This document shows, piece after piece, positions 1 to 8,896 of a stretch of DNA of 36,786 nt; the stretch's first letter is position 1; each line of letters opens with the position of its first letter. Under the pieces are notes generated by a model. The model had not been told where the DNA came from. It saw nothing but the letters and a program-made list of their open reading frames with translations, and searched no databases. Source of the DNA: an uncultured Prevotellaceae bacterium (GTDB lineage: Bacteria; Bacteroidota; Bacteroidia; Bacteroidales; Bacteroidaceae); assembly GCA_947166655.1 (NCBI GenBank), contig CAMVFC010000022.1:1-36786 (forward strand), read 5' to 3'. Position numbers and translations under genes: made by a program.

Positions 1-2
1 GC

Positions 3-383
3 TCACAGCATCCCCATTTCCAGCTTGGCTTCCTCGCTCATCATGTCCTGTGTCCATTCGGGCTCGAAGACGAGGTTCACGCGGACGGCCTGGAGGGTGT
101 CGATGGTCTCCAGCTTCTGGCGGACGTCCTCGACGAGGAAGTCGGCCATGGGACACGAGGGCGCGGTGAGGGTCATGTCGACGTCGAGCTGCGTGAGGTC
201 GTCGCTGAGCTCAATGCGGTAGATGAGTCCGAGGTCGTAGAGGTTGACGGGTATCTCGGGGTCGTAGACCGTCTTGAGCAGTTCGACGATGCGGTCGTAG
301 ATGGCGGCCGCGGCGTCGGTGCCCTTCCCGTCCGGGGAGGTGGCGGTGGGGATGGAGGTCTGGGTATTTGTCTTTTCTTCCAT
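3..383 (-). CDS. MIP18/DUF59 family (SufT-like) iron-sulfur assembly protein
   Basis: Translation from MEEKTNTQ; VYDPEIPVNLYDLGLIY and TLTAPSCPM motifs typical of DUF59. ORF track start at 446 extends upstream of the likely start. Confidence 0.85.
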   Translation of the reverse strand: MEEKTNTQTSIPTATSPDGKGTDAAAAIYDRIVELLKTVYDPEIPVNLYDLGLIYRIELSDDLTQLDVDMTLTAPSCPMADFLVEDVRQKLETIDTLQAVRVNLVFEPEWTQDMMSEEAKLEMGML

Positions 384-455
384 AGATAAAGTTGAATGTA
401 GGGATGTCTGTACCGTCGTTCGCCCTCTCTGTCGCAGGCGAGGCAAGGCGGAGTG

Positions 456-1142
456 TCAGCTCAGTTTTCCCTGTTCGCGGTAGCTGTAGTAATTGCCGTC
501 GGCCACGATGACGTGGTCCAGCAGTCGGAGGTCCATGATTCGGCAGGCCTGGGCGATGCGGTCGGTGAGGCGGTCGTCCTCGCGGCTGGGGCGTATGCTG
601 CCGGAGGGGTGGTTGTGCACGAAGACGACGACGGGCGTCTGGCGGATAAGGGCCTCGCGCACCACAAGCCGCAGGTCCACCTGCGTGCCCGCGATTCCCC
701 CCTTGCTGATGAGGAAGGGTGTGCCCTCGAGGCTGTAGTCGCTGCGCAGATAGAGGGCATAGCTCTCTTCGTGTGTCAGGTCCCTCACGCGCGGGTACAT
801 TATATTATATATGTCTGTCGAGCTCTGGATGCGGCGTTTCTCGTCGGCAGCCTCCAGCAAGCGCCGCTTGCCCAGCTCGCAAGCCGCCAGGATGGTGACG
901 GCCTTGGCCGGTCCGAGGCCCTTGTAGCGCCTGGCGAGGTCAGCCACGGAGAGTCGGCTGAGCGCCTTCAGGCTCCCCCCACAGTCGGCGAGCACGCGCT
1001 GCATCAGCTGCACCGCGCTCTCCTCGGTATTGCCGCTGCCGATGAGTATGGCCAGCAACTCGGCCGGCGAGAGAGCCTCAGCCCCCTGTTCCATCATGCG
1101 CTCGCGCGGCCGTTCGTCGGTGGGAAGGTCCTTGATGTTCAT
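456..1142 (-). CDS. radC: RadC family JAB-domain protein
   Basis: MNIKDLPTDERPRERM start and FVHNHPSG(S)xxPSxxD JAB motif. Confidence 0.92.
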   Translation of the reverse strand: MNIKDLPTDERPRERMMEQGAEALSPAELLAILIGSGNTEESAVQLMQRVLADCGGSLKALSRLSVADLARRYKGLGPAKAVTILAACELGKRRLLEAADEKRRIQSSTDIYNIMYPRVRDLTHEESYALYLRSDYSLEGTPFLISKGGIAGTQVDLRLVVREALIRQTPVVVFVHNHPSGSIRPSREDDRLTDRIAQACRIMDLRLLDHVIVADGNYYSYREQGKLS

Positions 1143-2347
1143 GCTTTCTTCGTGTGTTCGTTTTCTCCGTAGAGCGTCTGGTTGGTGTCGAAGCCCTCGT
1201 CCTCGCGTCTCAGCACGAGGCGTTGCCATGCAGCGCTGAGGAAACCTGTGCCGTAGCCGGTGAGCTGTATGAAGGCTGCGGGCACTGCCAGCAGGCCCAC
1301 GCGCAGGCTACGGTTGCGCACGGAGGCATCGGCGAAGATGAGCAGGGCGTAGAGCAGCAGGGGCAGCAGCGCCACAGCCATCAGCGCGCAGCCGAAATAG
1401 GCCAGGACGAGCACCATGTTGCAGCCCTCGCGGGGACAGGCGACGAAGCCGGTGACGGCCATCACCAGCCCCACCAGGAAGACCAGGGCCAGCAGCCAGC
1501 AGCCGACGGTGAAGGCGGCAGGCAGCATGTGCACCAGCTTCATCGAGCCGGGATGCAGCAGGTGGAGGTTGATGCGTGCCGCGCCGGAATTGCGCACCTG
1601 CCGGAAGAAACGGCGGAAGTCGGTGCGGCGCTTGTGCCACACCCATGCCTCGGGGAAGAGACGGCAACGGGCACCGGCCTTGAAGATGCGGATGCTGAAG
1701 TCGATGTCCTCGCCGAAACGCATGGCACGGAAGCCACCGAGCTGCTGCCATAGCTGTCGGCTGACGCCCATGTTGAAGGAGCGTGGATAGAACTTGTCGA
1801 GTTTCTTGCGGCCGCCACGGATGCCTCCGGTGGTGAAGAAGGAGGTCATGGCGTAGCTGATGGCCTTCTGCACGGGCGTGAAGTCGGGATGTGCGCTGTC
1901 GGGTCCGCCGAAGGCGTCGGCCGGCTCGCGCTGCAGTTCCTCGTCGATGGCCGCGATGTATCCGGGCGGCAGCACGACGTCGCTGTCCAGGACGATGAAG
2001 TAATCGCCCTCGGCACGCTCAGCGCCGTAGTTGCGCGCCGCGCCGGGGCCGCCGTTCTCCTTCACGAAGTAACGGAGGGGGAAGGGGGCTGCAGGGGCCG
2101 AAGCGGGGGCGGAAGCGGGGGCGACGGCGGGGGAGGGAGAGGCGGAGGAGGGGGCGGAGGGGGCGACGGCGGGAAAACCGCCGTCCACTGTGCGGAAGCG
2201 GTCGCAGACGGATTTGCAGGGGATGTCGGAGCCGTCCTCGACCACGACGACCTCGAAGTCGCCGGCCGTCTGCCTGCACAGGCTGGCCAGCAACTCCGCG
2301 ACCTCGTCGGGACGATTATAAACGGGTATGATGAGGCTGTATCTCAT
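1139..2347 (-). CDS. Glycosyltransferase family 2 with C-terminal transmembrane segments
   Basis: SLIIPVYNRPDEV, ENGGPGAARNYG, DSDVVLPPGY motifs; hydrophobic C-terminal helices. Contains an Ala/Pro-rich insert. Confidence 0.9.
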   Translation of the reverse strand: MRYSLIIPVYNRPDEVAELLASLCRQTAGDFEVVVVEDGSDIPCKSVCDRFRTVDGGFPAVAPSAPSSASPSPAVAPASAPASAPAAPFPLRYFVKENGGPGAARNYGAERAEGDYFIVLDSDVVLPPGYIAAIDEELQREPADAFGGPDSAHPDFTPVQKAISYAMTSFFTTGGIRGGRKKLDKFYPRSFNMGVSRQLWQQLGGFRAMRFGEDIDFSIRIFKAGARCRLFPEAWVWHKRRTDFRRFFRQVRNSGAARINLHLLHPGSMKLVHMLPAAFTVGCWLLALVFLVGLVMAVTGFVACPREGCNMVLVLAYFGCALMAVALLPLLLYALLIFADASVRNRSLRVGLLAVPAAFIQLTGYGTGFLSAAWQRLVLRREDEGFDTNQTLYGENEHTKKA

Positions 2348-2351
2348 CCTT

Positions 2352-3551
2352 TCACTTTCCTTCCACCAGGGCCAGGGTGTCGAGGGCGATCATCAGCTCT
2401 TCGTCGGTGGGGATGACGCAGACCTTGACGCGTGAGGAGTCCTTGCTGATGACGGCCTCAGTGGCACGGCATGCGCGGTTCTTCTGGTCGTCGAGTTCCA
2501 CGCCGAGGAACTCGAGTCCTCGGGTAGCGCCTTCGCGCACTTCCCACTGGTTCTCTCCGGCTCCTGCGGTGAAGAGGATGACATCGACGCCCCCCATGGC
2601 GGCGGCGTAGCTGCCGATGTATTTCTTGATTCGGTAGGTGTACATCTCCTTGGCCAGCCGCGCGAGGTCGTTGCCTTCGGCGATGCCTGCGAGGATGTCG
2701 CGGAAGTCACTGCGCCCCTCACTGACGCCGAGCAGTCCCGACTGCTTGTTGAGCAGGTTGGAGATGCCCTTGGTGTCGAGGCCGAGTTTGTCCATGAGGA
2801 AGGTGACGGCGCCGGCATCGATGTCGCCGGAGCGTGTACCCATCATCAGTCCTTCCAGGGGCGTGAGGCCCATGGAGGTGTCGACCACCTTGCCGTCCTT
2901 CACGGCAGCGATGCTGGCACCGCCTCCGATGTGGCAGGTGATGATCTTGGAGCCTTCCCTGGGCAGGCCGAGGTATTCGAGCACTCGCTGCGAGACATAC
3001 CGGTGGGAGGTGCCGTGGAAGCCATAGCGGCGCACGCCGTGCTTCTTGTACAGCTCATAGGGAAGGGCGTACATGTAGGCATAGTCGGGCATGGTCTGGT
3101 GGAAGGCTGTATCGAAGACGCCTACCTGTGGCAGGTCGGGCAGCAGGGCCTTGACGGCATTGACGCCCTTGATGTTGGCGGGGTTGTGCAGGGGGGCCAG
3201 GTCGTTGCAGGCAGCGAACTGCTCCATGACTTCGGGGGTGAGGAGGACGCTCTGCTGGAACTTCTCGCCTCCGTGCACCATGCGGTGACCGACGGCGCCG
3301 AGCTCGTGGAGGTCGCGCAGCACGGCGTGCTCGCCTTCGGTGAGGACCTTGAAGATGAGCTGCACGCCTGCGGTGTGCTCGGGCACGGGGGCTTCGAACT
3401 GGAACTTCTGGCCCTCGGCCTTGTATTTGATAAAGGAATCGGGCAGACCGATCTTCTCGATGCCGCCACTGGTGATGACCGAGCGGTCATCCATGTTGTA
3501 AAGTGCGTATTTGATGCTGCTGCTTCCGCAGTTGAGGACAAGTATTTTCAT
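2352..3551 (-). CDS. ackA: Acetate kinase
   Basis: MKILVLNCGSSSIKYALY, GHRMVHGGEKF, HIGGGAS motifs; adjacent to pta. Confidence 0.97.
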   Translation of the reverse strand: MKILVLNCGSSSIKYALYNMDDRSVITSGGIEKIGLPDSFIKYKAEGQKFQFEAPVPEHTAGVQLIFKVLTEGEHAVLRDLHELGAVGHRMVHGGEKFQQSVLLTPEVMEQFAACNDLAPLHNPANIKGVNAVKALLPDLPQVGVFDTAFHQTMPDYAYMYALPYELYKKHGVRRYGFHGTSHRYVSQRVLEYLGLPREGSKIITCHIGGGASIAAVKDGKVVDTSMGLTPLEGLMMGTRSGDIDAGAVTFLMDKLGLDTKGISNLLNKQSGLLGVSEGRSDFRDILAGIAEGNDLARLAKEMYTYRIKKYIGSYAAAMGGVDVILFTAGAGENQWEVREGATRGLEFLGVELDDQKNRACRATEAVISKDSSRVKVCVIPTDEELMIALDTLALVEGK

Positions 3552-3569
3552 TTCTTTTTCTTTGGTTCT

Positions 3570-4577
3570 TTATTTAGCATCCATCGCCTGACAGGCAGTG
3601 ATGGCGATGAGGTAGTAGATGTCGTCGACGGAGCATCCGCGGCTGAGGTCGTTGACAGGACGTGCGATGCCCTGGAGGATGGGGCCGATGGCGATGGCTC
3701 CTCCGAGTCGCTGCACGAGCTTGTAGCTGATGTTGCCCACTTCGAGGTTCGGGTAGACGAGGACGTTGGCGTGTCCTGCGATGGCGCTTCCGGGTGCTTT
3801 CTTCTCGCCTACGGAGGGCACGAGTGCGGCGTCGGCCTGCAGCTCGCCGTCGACTTTCAGTTCGGGACAGCGCTCCTTGGCCAGACGTGTAGCCTCGACG
3901 ACCTTGTCGACGACCTCGTGTTTGGCCGAACCCTTGGTGCTGAAGCTGAGCATGGCCACGCGGGGATCGTCGAAGCCAGCGACGCTCTTGGCTGTCTGTG
4001 CGGTGCAGACGGCGATCTGCGCGAGCTGGTCGGCGTCGGGCATCGGGGTGACGGCGACGTCGCCGACCACGAGGACCCCGTCCTCGCCATACTCAGGACG
4101 GTCGGTGATGAGGAGCATGGCGCCGCTGACGCAGGTGATGCCGGGCGTACACTTGATGATCTGCAGGGCGGGCCGCAGGGTGTCGCCGGTGGTGCTGAGG
4201 GCTCCGGAGATCTGCCCGTCGGCGCCTTCTGTCTTGATGATCATGCATCCCAGGTAGAGAGGGTTGCGGACGAGTCGGCGTGCCTCCTCGATGGTCATGC
4301 CTTTCTTCTTGCGCAGTTCGCAGAGCAGCTGTGCGAGTTCCTCGCTGCGTTCATAGTTGTCGGGGTCGATGAGGGTGGCCTCGTCGATGTGTGTGAGGCC
4401 GTTCTTGCGGGCCAAGGCGTGCACCTCGTCGGGGTTGCCGATGAGGATGATGTCGGCCAGCTTGTCGGCCAACGCCCGGTCTGCCGCGATGAGCGTGCGC
4501 TCCTCCGTGGCCTCGGGCAGCACGATGCGCTGGCGGTTGGCCTGCGCACGCGCGATGATTTTTTCAATGAGTGACAT
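3570..4577 (-). CDS. pta: Phosphate acetyltransferase
   Basis: IVLPEATEERTL, YPNLEVGNISYKL, GPILQGIARPVNDLSRG motifs. Confidence 0.97.
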   Translation of the reverse strand: MSLIEKIIARAQANRQRIVLPEATEERTLIAADRALADKLADIILIGNPDEVHALARKNGLTHIDEATLIDPDNYERSEELAQLLCELRKKKGMTIEEARRLVRNPLYLGCMIIKTEGADGQISGALSTTGDTLRPALQIIKCTPGITCVSGAMLLITDRPEYGEDGVLVVGDVAVTPMPDADQLAQIAVCTAQTAKSVAGFDDPRVAMLSFSTKGSAKHEVVDKVVEATRLAKERCPELKVDGELQADAALVPSVGEKKAPGSAIAGHANVLVYPNLEVGNISYKLVQRLGGAIAIGPILQGIARPVNDLSRGCSVDDIYYLIAITACQAMDAK

Positions 4578-4645
4578 GTTGTTTATTGGATGATAGTATG
4601 ATTAATGTATATTTGATGTCAGTGTGTTGACGGCGGCGCCGGGGT

Positions 4646-6607
4646 TCAGTCTTTCTTCGCCTGCAGGCTGGCCCGGACGACGTAGGCGATCAGGAGGAGA
4701 TAAGCTACGATGGAGAGCACCTCGGAGAGCGGATTGGCGAGCCACGCCTCGTTGATGGGGTTGTAGCCGAGGAAGCGCAGCAGCGCGGAGACGACGCCCA
4801 TGAGGGCTCCGCCAGCGATGAAGCCGCTGGCGAGCAGGGTGCCTCGCTCGCCACGGGCTTTGTTCAGGGCGGCATCGGCACTGCGGGTGGTGACGAACCA
4901 GTTGATGGCACCGCCCACGACGAGGGGGACATTCAGCTCCAGGGGGATGAACATGCCGAGGGCGAAGGCCAGCACGGGCACGCCGAGCACATTGAGCAGC
5001 AGTGCCAGCACGGCGCCGACGCCGTAGAGTGTCCAGGGTGCGCCCTGCCCCATCATGAGGGGTTCGATGACAGCGGCCATGGCATTGGCCTGGGGTGCCA
5101 CGAGGGCGTGCTCGCCGGTGAAGCCGTAGGTCTTGTTCAGGATGATGATGACGCCTCCGACGGTGGCGGCGGAGACGAGGGTCCCGAGGAACTTCCACGT
5201 CTCTTGCTTGGCGGGTGTGGTGCCGAGCCAGTAGCCGATCTTCAGGTCGGTGACGAAACCGCCGGCCATGGACAGGGCCGTGCAGACGACACCGCCGATG
5301 ACCATGCTGGCCACCATGCCGCTGGTGCCCTTGAGGCCCACGGCGACGAGGACGATGGAGGCGATGATGAGGGTCATCAGCGTCATGCCCGAGACGGGGT
5401 TGCTGCCGACGATGGCGATGGCATTGGCGGCCACGGTGGTGAAGAGGAAGGCGATGACGGTGACGACGAGCCAGGCGACGAGGGCCTGCGCCAGGTGGTG
5501 GATGACACCTGCATAGAAGAAGATGAAGACGACGACCAGCGCTGCGATGACGGCGATGGCGAGGAAGCGCATGGAGAGGTCGCGCTGCGTGCGCACGGTG
5601 GCCGCGGCGACGGCGGCGCTCTTACCGCGCAGCTCGCGTCCGGCCAGGCCCACGGCGCCCTTGATGACTCCCCAGCTCTTGACGATGCCGATGACGCCGG
5701 CCATGGCGATGGCGCCGATGCCGATGTAGCGGGCGTAGCTGGAGAAGATGTACTGCGGGTCCATCTGGCTGAGCATCGCGGAGTCGGCGGCGGTCATGCC
5801 CAGCAGGGGGATGAGGAACCACCAGACGAAGAGGCTGCCGGCGCAGATGATGGCGGCGTACTTCAGGCCTACGATGTATCCGAGTCCGAGGACGGCGGCG
5901 CCGGTGTTGATGGAGAAGGTGAGCTTGGCTTTCTGCGCCACGGCCTCGCCCCAGGCCATCATGCGGGTGGTGAGGGTCTCGTGCCAGAGGCCGAAAGTGG
6001 AGACGAGGAAGTCGTAGAGGCCTCCGATGGCGGCAGCCCAGATGAGGGGTCGCGCCTGCGAGCCTCCTTGCTGTCCGCTCACGAGGACTTGCGTGGTGGC
6101 CGTGGCCTCGGGGAAGGGATAGCGGCCGTGCATGTCCTTGACGAAGTAACGGCGGAAGGGGATGAGGAAAAGGATGCCGAGGCAGCCGCCAAGCAGAGAG
6201 GCCAGGAAGACTTGCATGAAGCTGACGGTGATCTCGGGGTAGCGGGCCTGCAGGATGTAGAGCGCGGGCAGGGTGAAGATGGCCCCGGCCACGATGACGC
6301 CCGACGAAGCGCCGATGCTCTGTATGATGACGTTCTCGCCGAGGGCTCCCTTGCGATGGGCGGCCGTGCTGAGGCCGACGGCGATGATGGCGATGGGGAT
6401 GGCGGCCTCGAAGACCTGCCCCACCTTGAGTCCGAGGTAGGCGGCCGCAGCGGAGAAGACGACGGCCATCACGATGCCCCATGAGACGCTCCAGGCGTTG
6501 ACCTCTGGGTATTCACGGTCGGCCCGCATCAGGGGCTCGTAGTGTTCGCCTTCGCGCAGCTCGCGGAAGGCGTTTTCGGGAAGGGTGTTGTTCTGTTGTT
6601 GTTCCAT
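4646..6607 (-). CDS. OPT family oligopeptide transporter
   Basis: Polytopic protein, REYPEVNAWSVSWGIVMAVVFSAAAAYLGLKVGQVFEA; start chosen at MEQQQNN. Confidence 0.9.
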   Translation of the reverse strand: MEQQQNNTLPENAFRELREGEHYEPLMRADREYPEVNAWSVSWGIVMAVVFSAAAAYLGLKVGQVFEAAIPIAIIAVGLSTAAHRKGALGENVIIQSIGASSGVIVAGAIFTLPALYILQARYPEITVSFMQVFLASLLGGCLGILFLIPFRRYFVKDMHGRYPFPEATATTQVLVSGQQGGSQARPLIWAAAIGGLYDFLVSTFGLWHETLTTRMMAWGEAVAQKAKLTFSINTGAAVLGLGYIVGLKYAAIICAGSLFVWWFLIPLLGMTAADSAMLSQMDPQYIFSSYARYIGIGAIAMAGVIGIVKSWGVIKGAVGLAGRELRGKSAAVAAATVRTQRDLSMRFLAIAVIAALVVVFIFFYAGVIHHLAQALVAWLVVTVIAFLFTTVAANAIAIVGSNPVSGMTLMTLIIASIVLVAVGLKGTSGMVASMVIGGVVCTALSMAGGFVTDLKIGYWLGTTPAKQETWKFLGTLVSAATVGGVIIILNKTYGFTGEHALVAPQANAMAAVIEPLMMGQGAPWTLYGVGAVLALLLNVLGVPVLAFALGMFIPLELNVPLVVGGAINWFVTTRSADAALNKARGERGTLLASGFIAGGALMGVVSALLRFLGYNPINEAWLANPLSEVLSIVAYLLLIAYVVRASLQAKKD

Positions 6608-6856
6608 GCTTGTATGGGGGACGGTTGGGGATTCGAGGGGGAGGGAGGGGCCTCGCGACAAAATCGCTCGGCGCTATCGCAGGGCGGGAGGGAAATCTTC
6701 GGGGCGGCAGGGCGCGGGTGAAGAGGCGGCGGGGCTGGCATTTTCGGGAGCGGCGGGGCGCGGGTGAAGGGGCGGCGGGGCGAGGGTGAAGGGGCGGGGG
6801 CGGCGGGGGCAAAGCGGCAGACAGCGGGGGCGAGGCGGCGGGCGGCGGGTGAAGGG

Positions 6857-7624
6857 TTAGAAGGCGTCTTCGGTGAGGATGCGTTCGAGGTCCTCGGCGG
6901 AGATGCGCAGCTGGAAGTCGCCGCGGTGGGCGATGGAGATGTTGCCGGTTTCTTCGCTGACGACGATGGCCAGGGCGTCGGTCTCCTGCGAGATGCCGAG
7001 GGCGGCGCGGTGGCGCAGGCCGAGTTCCTTGGGGATATTCATGTCGTGGGCCACGGGCAGGATGCACCCTGCGGCGGCGATGCGCTTGTGGGCGATGATC
7101 ATGCCGCCGTCGTGCAGGGGGGAGTTCTTGAAGAAGATGTTCTCGATGAGGCGCTGGTTGATGCGGGCGTCGATGAGTTCGCCCGAGCGCACGAAGTCAT
7201 TCAGGGGCAGCGAGCGCTGCATGACGATGAGGGCGCCCACCTTCTGCTTGGACAGCGAGAGGCAGGCCATGACGATGGGGATGATGTCGTCGCGCGTATG
7301 CTTCTGCTTCTTCTCGCCGCTGAACAGGCGAACGATGGAGCGCACGCGCTCGTGCGTACCTATGGTGAAAAAGAACTTGCGGATCTCTTCCTGGAACAGG
7401 ATGAGCAGGGCGATGGCGCCGACGCTGACGATGCGGTCGAGCAGGGTGCCCATCATGCGCATCTCCAGGATCTGGGAGACGAACAGCCAGAAGACGATGA
7501 AGATGAGCACGCCGAAGAAGATGTTCAGCGAGCGCGACTCCTTCATGACGCGGTAGCTGTAGTAGAGCAGCAACGCCACCATGAGGATGTCTAAGATATC
7601 TTTTATGCCGAAGGTGAGGAACAC
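6857..7624 (-). CDS. cdaA: Diadenylate cyclase (CdaA/DisA_N)
   Basis: N-terminal membrane helices, SPLHDGGMII and LGLRHRAALGISQETDALAIVVSEETG motifs. Confidence 0.95.
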   Translation of the reverse strand: MFLTFGIKDILDILMVALLLYYSYRVMKESRSLNIFFGVLIFIVFWLFVSQILEMRMMGTLLDRIVSVGAIALLILFQEEIRKFFFTIGTHERVRSIVRLFSGEKKQKHTRDDIIPIVMACLSLSKQKVGALIVMQRSLPLNDFVRSGELIDARINQRLIENIFFKNSPLHDGGMIIAHKRIAAAGCILPVAHDMNIPKELGLRHRAALGISQETDALAIVVSEETGNISIAHRGDFQLRISAEDLERILTEDAF

Positions 7625-7640
7625 GGGTCAGGAGGGGTTT

Positions 7641-7756
7641 TGAGTGACGAATGACGAGTGATGAATGACGAATGATGAGTGATGAATGATGAATGATGAG
7701 TGACGAATGATGAATGACGAATTTTCAATTTTTCAATTTTTCAATTTTTCAATTTC
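7641..7756. repeat. Heptamer TGAYGAR repeats followed by CAATTTTT octamer repeats
   Basis: TGACGAATGATGAGTGATGAATG... about 11 units, then 3-4 CAATTTTT units. Confidence 0.85.
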
Positions 7757-8583
7757 CCAACGGCCTGATGGATGCGCACGGCTTCGACGGCGGCGCGGAC
7801 GTCATGTACGCGCAGGATGCGGGCGCCGGCCTGCAGGGCCAGGGTGTTCAGGACGGTGGTGCCGTTGAGGGCCTCTTCGGGCGATGTGCCGAGCAGGCGG
7901 TAGACCATGCTCTTGCGTGATACGCCCACGAGCACGGCGTTGTCCTGGAACAGGCGGCAGAGGTCGGGCAGGCGGGCCATCAGTTCGTAGTTCTGCTGCA
8001 GCGTCTTCGAGAAGCCGAAGCCTGGGTCGAGGATGACGTCGGCCACGCCCCTGTCGTAGAGTTGCTGCAGGCGGAAGGCGAAGAACTGCGCCACGCTGAC
8101 GGCCAGGTCGTCGTAGTGCACGGTCTGGTGCATGGTCTGCGGCGTGCCGCAGACGTGCATCATCACGTAGGGCACGCGGAGGTCGGCCACCGTGTCGAAC
8201 ATGGCCGTGTCCCACTGTCCGCCGCTGATGTCGTTGACCATCTGTACGCCGAAGTCGCGCACGCAGCGGCGGGCGACGTCGGCGCGGAAGGTGTCCACGC
8301 TGACGAGGGCTTCGGGATGCTCGCGGCGGATGGCGCTCAGGACGAGGTCCAGCCGGCGCATCTCCTCGTCGGCCGACACGTCGTCGGCGCCGGGGCGCGT
8401 GCTGTAGGCCCCCACGTCGAGCAGGGCGGCTCCCTCGGCCAGCATCTCGGCCGCGCGCTGCCCGGCACCGGAGGCCTCGGGCGTGCGGCTGGAAGCGTAG
8501 AAAGAGTCGGGCGTGGCGTTGACGATGCCCATCACCACGGGCTCGGACAAATCGAGCAGTCGACCAGACAGATTGAGGGTCAT
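7741..8583 (-). CDS. folP: Dihydropteroate synthase
   Basis: VMGIVNATPDSFY, DVGAYSTRPGA, ILDPGFGFSKT motifs. Confidence 0.96.
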   Translation of the reverse strand: MTLNLSGRLLDLSEPVVMGIVNATPDSFYASSRTPEASGAGQRAAEMLAEGAALLDVGAYSTRPGADDVSADEEMRRLDLVLSAIRREHPEALVSVDTFRADVARRCVRDFGVQMVNDISGGQWDTAMFDTVADLRVPYVMMHVCGTPQTMHQTVHYDDLAVSVAQFFAFRLQQLYDRGVADVILDPGFGFSKTLQQNYELMARLPDLCRLFQDNAVLVGVSRKSMVYRLLGTSPEEALNGTTVLNTLALQAGARILRVHDVRAAVEAVRIHQAVGKLKN

Positions 8584-8781
8584 AGAGGCTATTTATGCGT
8601 CTTTTGGCTGCAAAGATAATGAAAAGTTGGCACTTGACGCATCAATAATGGCCTTTTTTCATTACCTTTGCCCCGAAAATCTGAGGCAACGCCGCCTAAG
8701 CGCCCTGCCCTCTGGGATAAAACCTGCGGGAGACGCGGTAAAAAGCTGTCGAAATTCGGCCGAAAGTCCCAAGACTTTCAT

Positions 8782-8871
8782 GCAAAACTCAAGGCACTTT
8801 CGGCAAAATCTTACGGCACTTTCTGCAAAAACTCAAGGCACTTTCGGGCAAAACTCAAGGCACTTTCGGGC
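8782..8871 (+). repeat. Four ~22-bp direct repeats in the murF leader
   Basis: GCAAAACTCAAGGCACTTTCGG-type units. Confidence 0.85.
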
Positions 8872-8896
8872 AGAAGCCTCTGCACATCTCACGACC

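Noticed and set aside
2931-4574. 547-aa plus-strand ORF opposite ackA-pta
   Set aside because: Antisense shadow of well-supported genes in GC-rich coding DNA; composition is Asp/Gly/Val-rich with no motifs.
5108-6484. 458-aa plus-strand ORF opposite the OPT transporter
   Set aside because: Antisense shadow; Asp/Glu/Gly-biased with no domain signature.
8782-8871. Direct repeats considered as a CRISPR array
   Set aside because: Units are back-to-back without unique spacers and no cas genes are present.
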